Shown: piece after piece, positions 9,750 to 18,626 of the stretch
How the letters are laid out: the number at the start of each line of letters is the position of its first letter
Position numbering within the stretch: position 1 is the stretch's first letter
NCBI GenBank assembly: GCA_020848035.1
Contig: JADLAX010000046.1
Coordinates: 1-64,000, forward strand
Reading direction: 5' to 3'
DNA: 64,000 nucleotides
DNA from: Anaerolineae bacterium
GTDB lineage: Bacteria; Chloroflexota; Anaerolineae; Promineifilales; Promineifilaceae
Program-made: the position numbers and the translations under genes
The notes under the pieces: model-generated
What the model was told of the DNA's origin: nothing
The model's database searches: none
What the model saw: the letters and a program-made list of their open reading frames with translations, nothing else

Positions 9750-10598
9750 ATGGCGAGTAAAAAAGCAAGGCACCTGATTCACCTGGGACTGCACCCGGTG
9801 CTCCTGGGTCGCAGCGGTGATGATTTAAAGCGGCCGTGTCTGACGGGTTGGCAAACGGCCGTTTATTCCCCGGTCGATGTAAACCGCTGGCCCAGTCGGC
9901 ACAACATTGGCATTCGCTGTGGTCTGCAGCGGGATGGACGTTCGCTGCTTGTCTTCGACTTTGATGAAGAAGCGGATCGCATCTTTCCGGCCTGGTTTTC
10001 TCAGGCGGCACGAATCATTTCCCAGCCACCTGTTGTGGTGAGCAGCGGTCGAGGCTACCACGTCTACTTTTATACCGAAGAGGCGTATCCCAGCTGCACC
10101 CTGGCGGGAAAGTACGGGCGGGCCAGCTCTTCCGTTTACGGCCGTGTGCGGCTGTTTAAGTTCATCGAAACGTTGGGAGAGGGGCGGCAAGTGGTGACGG
10201 CGGGCAGCCATCATCCATCTGGACACCGCTATGTCTTCTACAGCCAGGCGACTTACACCAATATCCCGCACCTGACCGCAGCGGCCTATCACCAACTGCT
10301 TGCCCTGGCCCGCCGCTTTGACCAACGCCCCACCAGGGCCCGGCGGCATGGCACAACGCCACCGGCTCATTTTTCCGGCGCGCTGCGCGGGGTAGACAAC
10401 TGTCTGTCGTTTGCCCGCCGTTTCATCGGTACGTCTGAGCAGGTAGAAGGCAACGGCGATATTCGTTTTCTCGGACACGGCGGGCTGCTGGTCACGGCCA
10501 ATGGGCGCGGCTGGTACTCCTTCAGTGAAGAGACGGGCGGTGGTCTCATGGAGCTTATTGCCTGGTATCAGGCAAGGAAGGGAGAAGGATTATGTTAG
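9750..10598 (+). CDS. Bifunctional primase-polymerase (Prim-Pol) domain protein
   Basis: 282 residues. Archaeo-eukaryotic primase fold: motif I hDhD is VFDFDEEAD (D70, D72), motif II is SSGRGYHVYF (H104), and a later VTAGSHHPSGHRY carries the conserved basic/His patch. The C-terminal ~60 residues (GNGDIRFLGHGGLLVTANG) resemble the small accessory region found in element-borne Prim-Pols. No helicase domain is attached. Such enzymes prime synthesis of element DNA during replication or transfer. AGGAGG precedes the ATG. Its position within the surface-protein/transfer train argues that this is an autonomously priming mobile element. Confidence 0.85.
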   Translation: MASKKARHLIHLGLHPVLLGRSGDDLKRPCLTGWQTAVYSPVDVNRWPSRHNIGIRCGLQRDGRSLLVFDFDEEADRIFPAWFSQAARIISQPPVVVSSGRGYHVYFYTEEAYPSCTLAGKYGRASSSVYGRVRLFKFIETLGEGRQVVTAGSHHPSGHRYVFYSQATYTNIPHLTAAAYHQLLALARRFDQRPTRARRHGTTPPAHFSGALRGVDNCLSFARRFIGTSEQVEGNGDIRFLGHGGLLVTANGRGWYSFSEETGGGLMELIAWYQARKGEGLC

Positions 10599-10729
10599 AA
10601 GCGTTTCTCGTTTTTTGCCTGAGTGTGATCCTCAGCATCATCTTTTACCCACGGCGCCCCAAGTATATTCGCCGCGTGACGCGCAACATGAACGGCCAGC
10701 CCCGCTGGCGCAGTGAGGAGAAGTATTGA
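10592..10729 (+). CDS. 45-residue single-span membrane protein
   Basis: Short ORF overlapping the end of the primase gene by 7 bases, with GGGAGAAGG just upstream, and overlapping the next start (TGATG). The product has a hydrophobic helix (FLVFCLSVILSIIFY) and a very basic tail (PRRPKYIRRVTRN), so a cytosolic C-terminus is predicted. Translational coupling on both sides makes it likely to be real. Function unknown; probably a small structural part of the transfer complex. Confidence 0.65.
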   Translation: MLEAFLVFCLSVILSIIFYPRRPKYIRRVTRNMNGQPRWRSEEKY

Positions 10730-11472
10730 TGAAAAGGCCATCCTGTCATCGACGCGTTTGCATTCGGTGGGATAACTGGCGCCGACTGTTTCGGCTGTGG
10801 GTTTTGTTGGGCTGCTGCTGGCTTCCCGTAGGAGCAGCCGCGCCACAAACAACGCTGGCGCAGGGGGCAGAGTCCGTTTCCCTGACCGTTCAACTCCGTT
10901 TCAGTGACGGATCGGCCGTTGCTAACGAGCCGGTTGTTCTGCAGCGGCTGCCCGATGCCGATCCGCCCCTGTCGTCCTGCCGCACCGACCGCGCCGGCCG
11001 CTGTGCCTGGCAGGTGACGCCTGGCCTCTACCAGCTGCGTTTTGCCCGCCCGCTAGATGAGATTTCCGCTCTGGCTCTGGCTGAAGGTGGTTTAAGCGGC
11101 CTGGGCATTACCGTAGGGGAGGCGCCCATTACCTACCATATTACCTTTCACCATGACGGTCGCGCCTACTTTGATGCCGCCCCGGAAGCGACCGTGCCGC
11201 AGCCCATACTCCCTACCGGGCAGATGCTCCAGGGTGGTGTGTTGCCCACATCGCCGTCAGGGGTAGAAGCGGTGCCTAAGCCAGCCACATTACCAACACC
11301 AACCGCCGCACCGGAGACGCCGGCTGCCGTCGCACAAAACCATTGGCATCTTCTTTTCTATGCGGCAGGTGGCTTATTTATCGGTCTGGCACTTTATCTA
11401 TTCACCCACCTTGAGCAGGTCAGGAATCGGCTGGGTCACCAATATCCTAAAGGAGGACAGACACGTGATTGA
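10729..11472 (+). CDS. Secreted, C-terminally membrane-anchored protein with carboxypeptidase-regulatory-like domain
   Basis: 247 residues from the ATG at 10729, which overlaps the previous TGA. An N-terminal signal segment (LWVLLGCCWLPVGAAA) precedes a beta-sandwich-like domain (residues ~45-110; VSLTVQLRFSDGSAVANEPV, then a DRAGRC turn and a LYQLRF strand), a Pro/Thr-rich linker and a C-terminal helix (LLFYAAGGLFIGLALYLF) with a basic tail. The stop overlaps the next gene's GTG by 8 bases. Topology: almost entirely outside the cell. A stalk or adhesin-like role is inferred from context only. Confidence 0.65.
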   Translation: MKRPSCHRRVCIRWDNWRRLFRLWVLLGCCWLPVGAAAPQTTLAQGAESVSLTVQLRFSDGSAVANEPVVLQRLPDADPPLSSCRTDRAGRCAWQVTPGLYQLRFARPLDEISALALAEGGLSGLGITVGEAPITYHITFHHDGRAYFDAAPEATVPQPILPTGQMLQGGVLPTSPSGVEAVPKPATLPTPTAAPETPAAVAQNHWHLLFYAAGGLFIGLALYLFTHLEQVRNRLGHQYPKGGQTRD

Positions 11473-14200
11473 TCCTGGACGGCTATTTGCCGAGGCTATT
11501 TACTTTATTCAATACGCCTTTGCCCAGATTCTTTGGGCCATTAACCGGGCGGCGATCTCTATTGCCATCATTGCCGAGAGCATCAACAGCTGGCTGACGG
11601 AGAATGTCGGCTACCTGGTGGAGCTGCTGGTTAATGCCCTGTCGGCTCCTTTGGGCGGCATGTTTATTCTCGCCCTCACCGCGCTCGGATTTTGGTATCT
11701 GCTTAACAATGTTGTGCCCACCAACCGCTGGGTAGATCCCAGCAAATTATTTTTCTATGGCCTCATTGCCTTCTTTTTCTTCTCTTCGCCCATTGTCGTG
11801 ATAGGCATGATGGAAGATGTTCGTATCTCACTCAACGCTGGCATTGATCAGGCGCTGCTCGACGGCGCTTCCGGCAATATTTTCGACAGCGGCATGGACG
11901 GCACTGATGCCGGTCTCCCCGATGCCATTCCCGACGTTAACAGCGACGGCGTGATTGGCAGCTTTGATCTGGTGGCTTCTTTCATGCTGGTGGCCAACAT
12001 TGATGAGCTGGACAGCGGCGAGTTTCCCGTCGATTTTGAAGCCACCTACTTTCCCTTTGGCGATCCTTCCAGCCTTGACTTAAGCGATGAGGCCGACCAG
12101 GAGCTGGCTAAAGCATTGGCTAATGACGGGATTGAACGGCTGTTTTTTTCCCTCGTTGCCATTCCCACGGCCGTGGCTGAGCATTTCCTGCGTCTGGCGC
12201 TCACCAGTGTGGCCATGTTTCTTTACACTGGGGTGCCCATTGCCATGGTGTTTGCCTTTTTCATTTATACCCAGGCGTTTTTAGGCGCCTATCTGCGCCA
12301 GTTTATCAATCTCCTGATTGAAACCCTGATGAGTGTCATCATCACGGCCATCATGTTGAGTCTTTTGGTGGCGGCCGCCCAGCAGGGGATCGGACTCTAC
12401 ATTGGTGCCAGCTTCCTGGTTTGTATCGTCCTACTGTGGCGCATTAAAAGCGCCCTCAAGCTGGCTTCGGCAGCCATAGACCTCTTTGGCGGCAGCACCA
12501 TCACTGGCGGTGCTGGGGGCATGGCGCTGGCCAAAACCGGGGCGGAAGTTGTTGGCGGCACGTTGGCCCTGGCCGGTGCGGCCGTAACTGGCGGGGCAGC
12601 CCTGGCTGTAGGTGGTACAGCGATGACTGCCGCTGCTGCCCTGCGGGCAGACCAGCAAACTGATGGTCTCTATACCGGGCTGGATGCCAGCAAAGCCGAT
12701 GGCCGGGTACGGCAGTTGAAGACGGTTGCGGGCTATGCGCTGGGAAAATCTGAGATGGTGCGCACGGTCATCGAGGGCGCTCACGAGTTACGAACCTTTG
12801 GCCGCAACTTTTTGGATGGGGAAGTCCAGGCCCATGACCCCGACACCCTGGATTATTTCCGAGCCGGTGCGGCTATGTCAGGCTCTGGTTCCAGCCCCTG
12901 GATGGCGATGCGTACCTCACCTTCGCTGCGGGCAGCTTTTGACCAGATAGGGGGCGGCCGAAATAGCTTCCGGGACACCGCTTTTGATGGCGATGGGGAG
13001 CCGGTCAGCCTCCCTGGCACGGCAGACCACACTACGCCAGGGACAAATGGCAGCTCCGGACGCCGCCAATCGGGGGACCGTCCATCCGGCAGTCGCCGTG
13101 AGGCCGCACCGCAGCCCCCAGCCTGGCGAGATTCCCCGGCTACGCCACAGCAGCTGTCGTACCTGCGCTTTCTGCAAGTTCAGTTGCCTGATTCATTGAC
13201 CCGGGGGCAGGCCAGTGACCTTATCGAACAGGCCAAAGGTTCCGGCGACCAGACAACCGCTTTGCCGCCCAATAAGCGACGCCGTACGCCGTTGGAGAGC
13301 AGGATGCCTCCAGTGAATGGGCCGATTCCCGAATGGCTGCAAGATGACCCGCCGCTGGAGCCACCGCCGGGAATGGTTGGGGATTTCATCCCAATGGGTG
13401 AGCCAGAATATATTGACGATGGCCGCTCCCCAGCAACTGTCTCAGCGCCTGCGATTCGTCTGGCACCGCATTCAGAGGCTCGGCAGCAGCAGTTCCAGGC
13501 GATTGTGGCTCGTTTGTCAGCTCCCGACACTCCGGCGGGCAAGGCGGCGCAGCAAACGCTGCTGTTTCAAGCCGGTCCACAAAACAGCGCGCTTCTGAGC
13601 AGTGCTGTGAACCAGCATACGGCCGAGGCGGTGCAGCAGGCGCTCACTGCCGCCGCGGCCCAGCTGGCGGCTTACCGGGCGGAAGGTCTAAATGATGCCG
13701 AAATATTGTCTGCTTTTCAGGGCGGCGCGGCACTGGAGGTTATTCGGGAACAGAGCAATACCCCACTCAGCGACCCCCAGCTAACCGCCGTAGCCGATAT
13801 GGTCCTGCTGCCCCAACGGCGCTTGACACGCGGCGAGCTGGCGCAGGCAATCGGTGAGGCGGCTGCGGCTAACCCATCGGCCACCGAGCAGGATGTCGCT
13901 GCGGCCATTGGTTCGCCGGTTGGCTTTGCCGGGCAAACCGGCACCATTCGTGGTGTGCTGGCTAGTGCCAGGGAACTGCGCCTCTCACCAGCGGACCTGG
14001 CACGTCTGGTGGAAATGATTCAGGCTGGCCTGCAGGCGAAAGCCCTGGCTGAACTAACCAGCTCAGGCTATCGGCCGGAGCGTGTGCGCGAATTCATCGG
14101 CGATCTGGCGGCGCTGCCGGGATCGCTGGTGGTGCCACAAACAACGACCAAACTTCCAGTGGCGCTGTCGCAATCAGAAGACGACGCCACAGATATTTAA
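11465..14200 (+). CDS. TrbL/VirB6-like polytopic transfer protein
   Basis: 911 residues from GTG 11465 (AAGGAGG 9-15 bases upstream; the open frame begins earlier but overlaps the preceding gene). The first ~310 residues contain at least six hydrophobic helices, including VFAFFIYTQAFLGAYLRQF and a run LMSVIITAIMLSLLVAAAQQ, the layout of TrbL/VirB6 inner-membrane channel subunits. A Gly/Ala-rich segment (residues ~345-420) follows, then a ~500-residue hydrophilic, Pro/Ala/Gln-rich cytosolic tail. It is longer than classical TrbL. It forms the channel core with PrgI/VirB3-like, VirB2-like and VirB4 proteins encoded downstream (family knowledge plus inference). Confidence 0.75.
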   Translation: MIDPGRLFAEAIYFIQYAFAQILWAINRAAISIAIIAESINSWLTENVGYLVELLVNALSAPLGGMFILALTALGFWYLLNNVVPTNRWVDPSKLFFYGLIAFFFFSSPIVVIGMMEDVRISLNAGIDQALLDGASGNIFDSGMDGTDAGLPDAIPDVNSDGVIGSFDLVASFMLVANIDELDSGEFPVDFEATYFPFGDPSSLDLSDEADQELAKALANDGIERLFFSLVAIPTAVAEHFLRLALTSVAMFLYTGVPIAMVFAFFIYTQAFLGAYLRQFINLLIETLMSVIITAIMLSLLVAAAQQGIGLYIGASFLVCIVLLWRIKSALKLASAAIDLFGGSTITGGAGGMALAKTGAEVVGGTLALAGAAVTGGAALAVGGTAMTAAAALRADQQTDGLYTGLDASKADGRVRQLKTVAGYALGKSEMVRTVIEGAHELRTFGRNFLDGEVQAHDPDTLDYFRAGAAMSGSGSSPWMAMRTSPSLRAAFDQIGGGRNSFRDTAFDGDGEPVSLPGTADHTTPGTNGSSGRRQSGDRPSGSRREAAPQPPAWRDSPATPQQLSYLRFLQVQLPDSLTRGQASDLIEQAKGSGDQTTALPPNKRRRTPLESRMPPVNGPIPEWLQDDPPLEPPPGMVGDFIPMGEPEYIDDGRSPATVSAPAIRLAPHSEARQQQFQAIVARLSAPDTPAGKAAQQTLLFQAGPQNSALLSSAVNQHTAEAVQQALTAAAAQLAAYRAEGLNDAEILSAFQGGAALEVIREQSNTPLSDPQLTAVADMVLLPQRRLTRGELAQAIGEAAAANPSATEQDVAAAIGSPVGFAGQTGTIRGVLASARELRLSPADLARLVEMIQAGLQAKALAELTSSGYRPERVREFIGDLAALPGSLVVPQTTTKLPVALSQSEDDATDI

Positions 14201-14231
14201 TTCTCAATCCAAGAACAAAAAGGAGATAGCC

Positions 14232-14516
14232 ATGAAACAAAAGTTAATTGCCGTTACTGTTTTCTACGATAAGCCAACGTTTAACCCCAATGAGGCCACA
14301 AAGCGACTTGCCCCGCCACTCGAAGCGGCGGTCATGGCGCACGTAAGCGAGTGGCGGGCCATGGGCTGTATAGTTTTTGTGAATAACGCGATGGTTGAGG
14401 CGGGGCGTCTGTCGCGAGAACACCGTTTTGATAAGCTGGCAGACGAGTGGGTCAATATTACGTTTGTCTCTTTGCCGCTGAATGAGCCAGACGACATCAC
14501 CACGGAGCTGGCATAA
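14232..14516 (+). CDS. Small soluble protein of the transfer operon, unknown
   Basis: 94 residues from ATG 14232 with AAAGGAGA before it; the longer frame upstream overlaps the previous gene. No signal or membrane helix. The pattern is mixed alpha/beta (KLIAVTVFYDKPTFNPNE at the start; WVNITFVSLPLNEPDD near the end). The family is not recognised. The stop codon abuts the next start directly, so it is co-transcribed with the secreted PPC protein. Confidence 0.6.
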   Translation: MKQKLIAVTVFYDKPTFNPNEATKRLAPPLEAAVMAHVSEWRAMGCIVFVNNAMVEAGRLSREHRFDKLADEWVNITFVSLPLNEPDDITTELA

Positions 14517-15923
14517 ATGCGTACACGCACCTTTATCTTCATGTCTGGATTCATCACTCTGACTCTGCTGGGTTTCATCACTCTGGCCCAACAGGCGCAG
14601 GCCCAGGACGGTGGGGCAAATCCCACGCCGGTTATCATCACCCTGACGCCGACGGTGAGCGCAACGCCTGATCTGGTCACGCCCACGCCCACCCCGGAAG
14701 GCTTGTTAGGCCCCGATCGTTTTGAGCCAAACGACGACGTAAGCAGCGCCGTGACCCTGGGTTTTGGCCTGACTTCAGGTCTGACCCTCGTGGGCGACGA
14801 CCGGGATGTTTTTACCGGTTTTCTCAAAGCCGGTCAGCGGCTGCGACTCGACACAACGGTTTTTCTGGGGCTGGATACCCGCCTTGAGTTGACCTGGCAG
14901 GGGCAGCTGGCGGCCGAGAATGACGACCGGACGACGGCCGACGTTGGCTCAAGCCTTACCTTCGCGGCACCCACCGACGGCTGGTACGTGCTGGTAGTTG
15001 AGAAGGCAACCGTTTATGACGGCATGTACGATCTGGCTATGGTTTTGGAAGAGCCACCAACGCCGCCAACTCCCTCGCCCACACCGACGGCAACTCCTTC
15101 GCCTACGCCTGTCATTCAGCCAGATTCGGCCGAACCCAACGATTGGCCGGAAACGGCCCGGCCCATCACGCCCGGGCAGCGGGCCACCTACACGGTGGGG
15201 GCAGGTGATGTAGATTTTTTCACCTTCCTGGCCAAAGCCAGCAGCCGCTATACCTGCGAGACGGTGACAGATCAGGTGGATACGCTGCTGACGGTTACCG
15301 GCCCGGCTGGGACACTTGGCGAGAACGATGATCGCTCGTTTGGCCGGGTAGATTCATCTCTGACCTGGACCCAGGTTGCTGAAGGGCAGGTTGTTATCAA
15401 GGTGGCGGCGCGCGGCGGCAGCTTCGGTAGGTATGAGCTGATTTGCCAACCGACTTCGCCACCCTCCCCTGTGGTGCCTGCGGCCAACCACGCCCCAGGC
15501 GGTGCAGCGCTGCCAACCCAAACGCCAACCCTGGCCGCGGCCCAATCCGTTTCTTTAACCGTGCAGTACCTTGGCCGGGTCCAGCCGCAGTCCATCGTGA
15601 AGCCAACAACGATTCGTCTGTTGGTTTATTACGACGCCAACAACGACCGACAGCCTGGACCGGGCGAAGGCATTGCCAACGTCAGTGCGCTAGCCGTCGA
15701 CAGCCGCGGGCAGCAGCTTGTGCAGGTGTTTACCAATGCTCAAGGGGAAGCCCTCTTTAATCTAACCAGTGAAGCCGTTGCCCGGGTTATCGTGCCGTAT
15801 GTTCCCGGCTGGTCGGCACGTGTCAGAGTGGGCGAGGTCAACAATGAGATCGTTTTAGGGCTGCCCGCGGTGCGGCTCCCCATCTTTATTCCGGTGCAAA
15901 ACCAGCCGGATAGTGAGTCATAA
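14517..15923 (+). CDS. Secreted protein with two PPC (pre-peptidase C-terminal) domains
   Basis: 468 residues. Signal peptide (FITLTLLGFITLAQQAQAQ), Thr/Pro linker, PPC domain 1 (residues ~65-180; FEPNDDVSSAVTL, DDRDVFTGFLKAGQRL, ENDDRT), a second Thr/Pro linker, PPC domain 2 (~205-310; AEPNDWPETARPI, DVDFFTFLAKA, ENDDRSF), and a C-terminal beta-sandwich (~345-450) of prealbumin-like type (YDANNDRQPGPGEGIANVSA). PPC domains usually accompany secreted peptidases, but no peptidase is attached here. Function is probably adhesion or stabilisation at the cell surface. Confidence 0.75.
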   Translation: MRTRTFIFMSGFITLTLLGFITLAQQAQAQDGGANPTPVIITLTPTVSATPDLVTPTPTPEGLLGPDRFEPNDDVSSAVTLGFGLTSGLTLVGDDRDVFTGFLKAGQRLRLDTTVFLGLDTRLELTWQGQLAAENDDRTTADVGSSLTFAAPTDGWYVLVVEKATVYDGMYDLAMVLEEPPTPPTPSPTPTATPSPTPVIQPDSAEPNDWPETARPITPGQRATYTVGAGDVDFFTFLAKASSRYTCETVTDQVDTLLTVTGPAGTLGENDDRSFGRVDSSLTWTQVAEGQVVIKVAARGGSFGRYELICQPTSPPSPVVPAANHAPGGAALPTQTPTLAAAQSVSLTVQYLGRVQPQSIVKPTTIRLLVYYDANNDRQPGPGEGIANVSALAVDSRGQQLVQVFTNAQGEALFNLTSEAVARVIVPYVPGWSARVRVGEVNNEIVLGLPAVRLPIFIPVQNQPDSES

Positions 15924-15926
15924 AGC

Positions 15927-17573
15927 ATGGCAGATACTGAACTAGAACCCAACATCGACCAGGAACTGTCCGAAATTCCGCCTGAATATCAGGAGATTTT
16001 TCGTCAAACGATTAAGCAAGAGATCGTTGACAGTGATAAGAATCGGACCGACACCGATACGCTGCTCTATCTACGGCAGCGCCAAAGTCACTTTAAACGA
16101 GGCGGGTTTATCCGGCCCGATGGTCGTTCCGGTATGGTGTCCCTTGATCCAGAAACAATCTACCAGCAGGGGCTGCCTCAGTTGGGCCGAGGTAAGCGGG
16201 GGAAGCAGGGCGTGATGACCGGGCGGCGAAATTCTTTCCTAAAAATTGGCTTCTTTGCTGGCGTGGCGCTTGTATTTTTCATCCTGATTTTCCGCGGTCG
16301 TGCCCAACGTGAAAGCGAGCAGGAACTTAAGGTAGAGGCGACGTTGACCGCCCAAGCGGCTGTGGTTATTCCTCTGGCCAGTGAAACACCCACCCTGCCA
16401 GAACTGGCCGGGGTTGAAGATTCGTTGCAAACGATTGGCAATCTGGGCGGGGCCTTAACCATTGGCCGACCTAGCGCTCTGGAAATCAGTTACGGCCGTA
16501 CCGAGGAAACGATAGCTCTGGCCATTGACCCCAGCAAACCCACGCCCAAAGGGGAGCTGCGGTTTAACGAAAGCACCATGCTTTCCGACAACCCTGTGGC
16601 CGTCTGGCTTTTTGGCACGGTGCTGAATTATGCCATCGGTATTCCCGACAGCCTGGTGCAGAACTTAGCCATGGGGGATCGGCTCACCATCACCACCGAT
16701 ACAGGCACCACCCTTCACTTTATCGTGACGGAGTCTCGGCAAGGGGCCAGCTACGAAGCGGGACGTATCCTCTCCCAAAACCGTTTGGGGCTGACGCTTT
16801 TTGCCCTGCCTGCTGGAGCAGAGAATGACGTTTCTTTTGTCTTTGCCAACTATGACTTCACCCATGAAACCGGAGATGACCAGCCGATTTCCCAGCTTGA
16901 AGAACCCATTACGCTGCCGGACGGCGGCAGCCTGGTAATCAACAATGTCCACATCGGTCATGACGAAAATGGGAATCTTGAAATTGTGCTGGAAGGCAGT
17001 GCCAGCGAGGTGCCCGGCGCGCAGACGATGCTGCTTTCCCTGGTGGCCAATGGCGAACAGACGGCCACCACTCAGATTGTTTTAGAAGGGAGTACCGCCT
17101 GGCAGGCTGGTTTTACAATGCCCGACACCTTTACTGGCCGCCCGCTCTTGGCCGAACTGCGCCTGCTGCCTGGCAATGTCCTTTCCGATGGCGGCCTTAT
17201 CGTGGTTGCTTTAGGCGAGGTGCCCAACTTATTGGATCAAGTGGCCTTAATGCTGACCGAAGCACGCTGGGAGACAGCGCAGCTGGCGGTGGTTGTCTCT
17301 GGGGTTATTACCAATACGGGCACAACGGCTGTCTATCTAGACCCTGAGTTTATTCAAATTCCGCTAGAAGGAGGTGATGTGTATGAAACAACGGGGCAGG
17401 TCACACCCAGCCTGCCGCGGCAAGTGAGTCCTCCCTTGCCCTTTTTAATCAACCCGGGAGAAACGGTGGGAATTACCGTGACGTTTCTCCCCCAAAACCC
17501 TTCCGTGACTTTAAAAATCAATACTGACCTGTGGGAGATTAAAGACATTCCTGTTGAAATGTCTCTACCGTAG
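15927..17573 (+). CDS. Bitopic transfer protein with a sortase-like domain lacking the catalytic Cys
   Basis: 548 residues: ~100 cytosolic residues, one helix (FLKIGFFAGVALVFFILIF, ~104-122), then ~420 residues outside. Residues ~180-310 follow the sortase pattern: DNPVAVWLFGT where active sortases have their His strand, LAMGDRLTITTDTGTTLHF matching the GD strand, and LGLTLFALP where the TLxTC motif would be, with Leu in place of the Cys. The catalytic residues are absent. A C-terminal part (~315-548) is beta-rich. In topology it resembles VirB8/VirB10-type components. It sits directly before the VirB2-like, PrgI-like and VirB4 genes. Confidence 0.6.
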   Translation: MADTELEPNIDQELSEIPPEYQEIFRQTIKQEIVDSDKNRTDTDTLLYLRQRQSHFKRGGFIRPDGRSGMVSLDPETIYQQGLPQLGRGKRGKQGVMTGRRNSFLKIGFFAGVALVFFILIFRGRAQRESEQELKVEATLTAQAAVVIPLASETPTLPELAGVEDSLQTIGNLGGALTIGRPSALEISYGRTEETIALAIDPSKPTPKGELRFNESTMLSDNPVAVWLFGTVLNYAIGIPDSLVQNLAMGDRLTITTDTGTTLHFIVTESRQGASYEAGRILSQNRLGLTLFALPAGAENDVSFVFANYDFTHETGDDQPISQLEEPITLPDGGSLVINNVHIGHDENGNLEIVLEGSASEVPGAQTMLLSLVANGEQTATTQIVLEGSTAWQAGFTMPDTFTGRPLLAELRLLPGNVLSDGGLIVVALGEVPNLLDQVALMLTEARWETAQLAVVVSGVITNTGTTAVYLDPEFIQIPLEGGDVYETTGQVTPSLPRQVSPPLPFLINPGETVGITVTFLPQNPSVTLKINTDLWEIKDIPVEMSLP

Positions 17574-17684
17574 GGAGTTGTGTTCCCGTATGGGTCATCT
17601 GCCACAGGCCAGAACTTTGTGAATGATGGGTGGTGGTGTCGCCGTCCAGTCCATCATTTACGCAGCAAATTATAGGAGAAAACC

Positions 17685-18119
17685 ATGATGCTGCCTACGC
17701 AAGTTAAAAAATTAAATTCCAACTCAGGCCGCCGCTTGGCTGCCCACGCGGTGCAGGACGGGCGCGGACCTCGTCTGCGGTTTCACCCGTTTCGGCTGCT
17801 ACCGCTGGCCCTTTTTCTGGCTGTTTTATCAGCCTGCGCCCCTGGTGAAGCGCCGCCAGAGGCCATCTGCGATACCTACAACCGGGCCCTCTTCACAACA
17901 CAGCTAATGGGTGGGGCCTCGGTTTTGCTAGGCCTGGCCGTTCTGGGCTTCCGCAAGAACGTTTCTGCCATCCTCCCGTCCCAAGGGGCACAGATTGGCG
18001 CCGTTGCCGGGTCTGTTTTTCTGGGGCTAATCCTGCTGGCTTTCTCGACAGATATTGGCAATCAGATTTTGACCGGGTTTAGCATCGAAAGCATGTACAC
18101 CCTTTGCGGGCTTGGTTAG
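17685..18119 (+). CDS. VirB2/TrbC-like small membrane (pilin-type) protein
   Basis: 144 residues. A long basic N-terminus leads to a hydrophobic signal ending in a lipobox-like LSAC (about residue 51), followed by two helices (QLMGGASVLLGLAVLGF and AGSVFLGLILLAF) separated by a short loop. A long leader plus two helices is the pattern of VirB2/TrbC pilins, and the position just before PrgI/VirB3 and VirB4 fits. The lipobox is unusual for a pilin and could mean a lipid-anchored subunit. TAGGAGAAAACC is the ribosome binding site. Confidence 0.55.
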   Translation: MMLPTQVKKLNSNSGRRLAAHAVQDGRGPRLRFHPFRLLPLALFLAVLSACAPGEAPPEAICDTYNRALFTTQLMGGASVLLGLAVLGFRKNVSAILPSQGAQIGAVAGSVFLGLILLAFSTDIGNQILTGFSIESMYTLCGLG

Positions 18120-18133
18120 CGCTAGCCAGCCCT

Positions 18134-18181
18134 GGTAATCGGTAATCGGTGGAATAGCCTGAAGCCGGTTATCGATTACCG
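18134..18181. repeat. Inverted repeat of GGTAATCGGT words
   Basis: GGTAATCGGTAATCGGT is followed about 13 bases later by an imperfect complement (GTTATCGATTACC). It lies between the VirB2-like and PrgI-like genes. It uses the same words as the chromosomal repeats near 49,020 and 57,100, although it is inside the mobile element. Confidence 0.6.
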
Positions 18182-18203
18182 CCTCAAAAAACAGGAGAAA
18201 AGC

Positions 18204-18563
18204 ATGTTTAGCGTGACTCACTTCCGCTCAGAGTTTATTAACCAGAGGACGGCTACCATCATTCGGAAAGTAACGATGGTTCAGTTCATGCTGGTGACCA
18301 TCCTGACCGCAATGGGTGTAGGACTATTTAACGCCCCTTTCTGGTTAGCCCCACTTTTTATCACTATCGGTTATGTAGTCGGATACAGCCACAATGGTGA
18401 GATTGTGTTGAAACGGATTGCTGCTTATCTCACTGTCTGGATGCGCCAGCTGATTGGCATGCCGCAAATTATCAACATTCAGGCTGATTGGGAGAGCGTA
18501 AGGCTACGCGCTGAGCAGCAGCAGATGCGCGGCGCTTTTACGGCCACCGTGATTGTTGAATAG
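18204..18563 (+). CDS. PrgI/VirB3-like inner-membrane protein
   Basis: 119 residues with two adjoining helices (VQFMLVTILTAMGVGLF and FWLAPLFITIGYVVGY) near the N-terminus and a soluble C-terminal tail. This is the PrgI/VirB3 layout; these proteins anchor VirB4 at the membrane. ACAGGAGA precedes the ATG. The VirB4 gene follows after 63 bases, the standard order in type IV secretion loci of Gram-positive elements. Confidence 0.7.
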   Translation: MFSVTHFRSEFINQRTATIIRKVTMVQFMLVTILTAMGVGLFNAPFWLAPLFITIGYVVGYSHNGEIVLKRIAAYLTVWMRQLIGMPQIINIQADWESVRLRAEQQQMRGAFTATVIVE

Positions 18564-18626
18564 GAAGAAGGGTGCCAGCAACACTGCTGCTGCCGACTCA
18601 AATCTCTAAAAGGAGCAAGTGACTTT

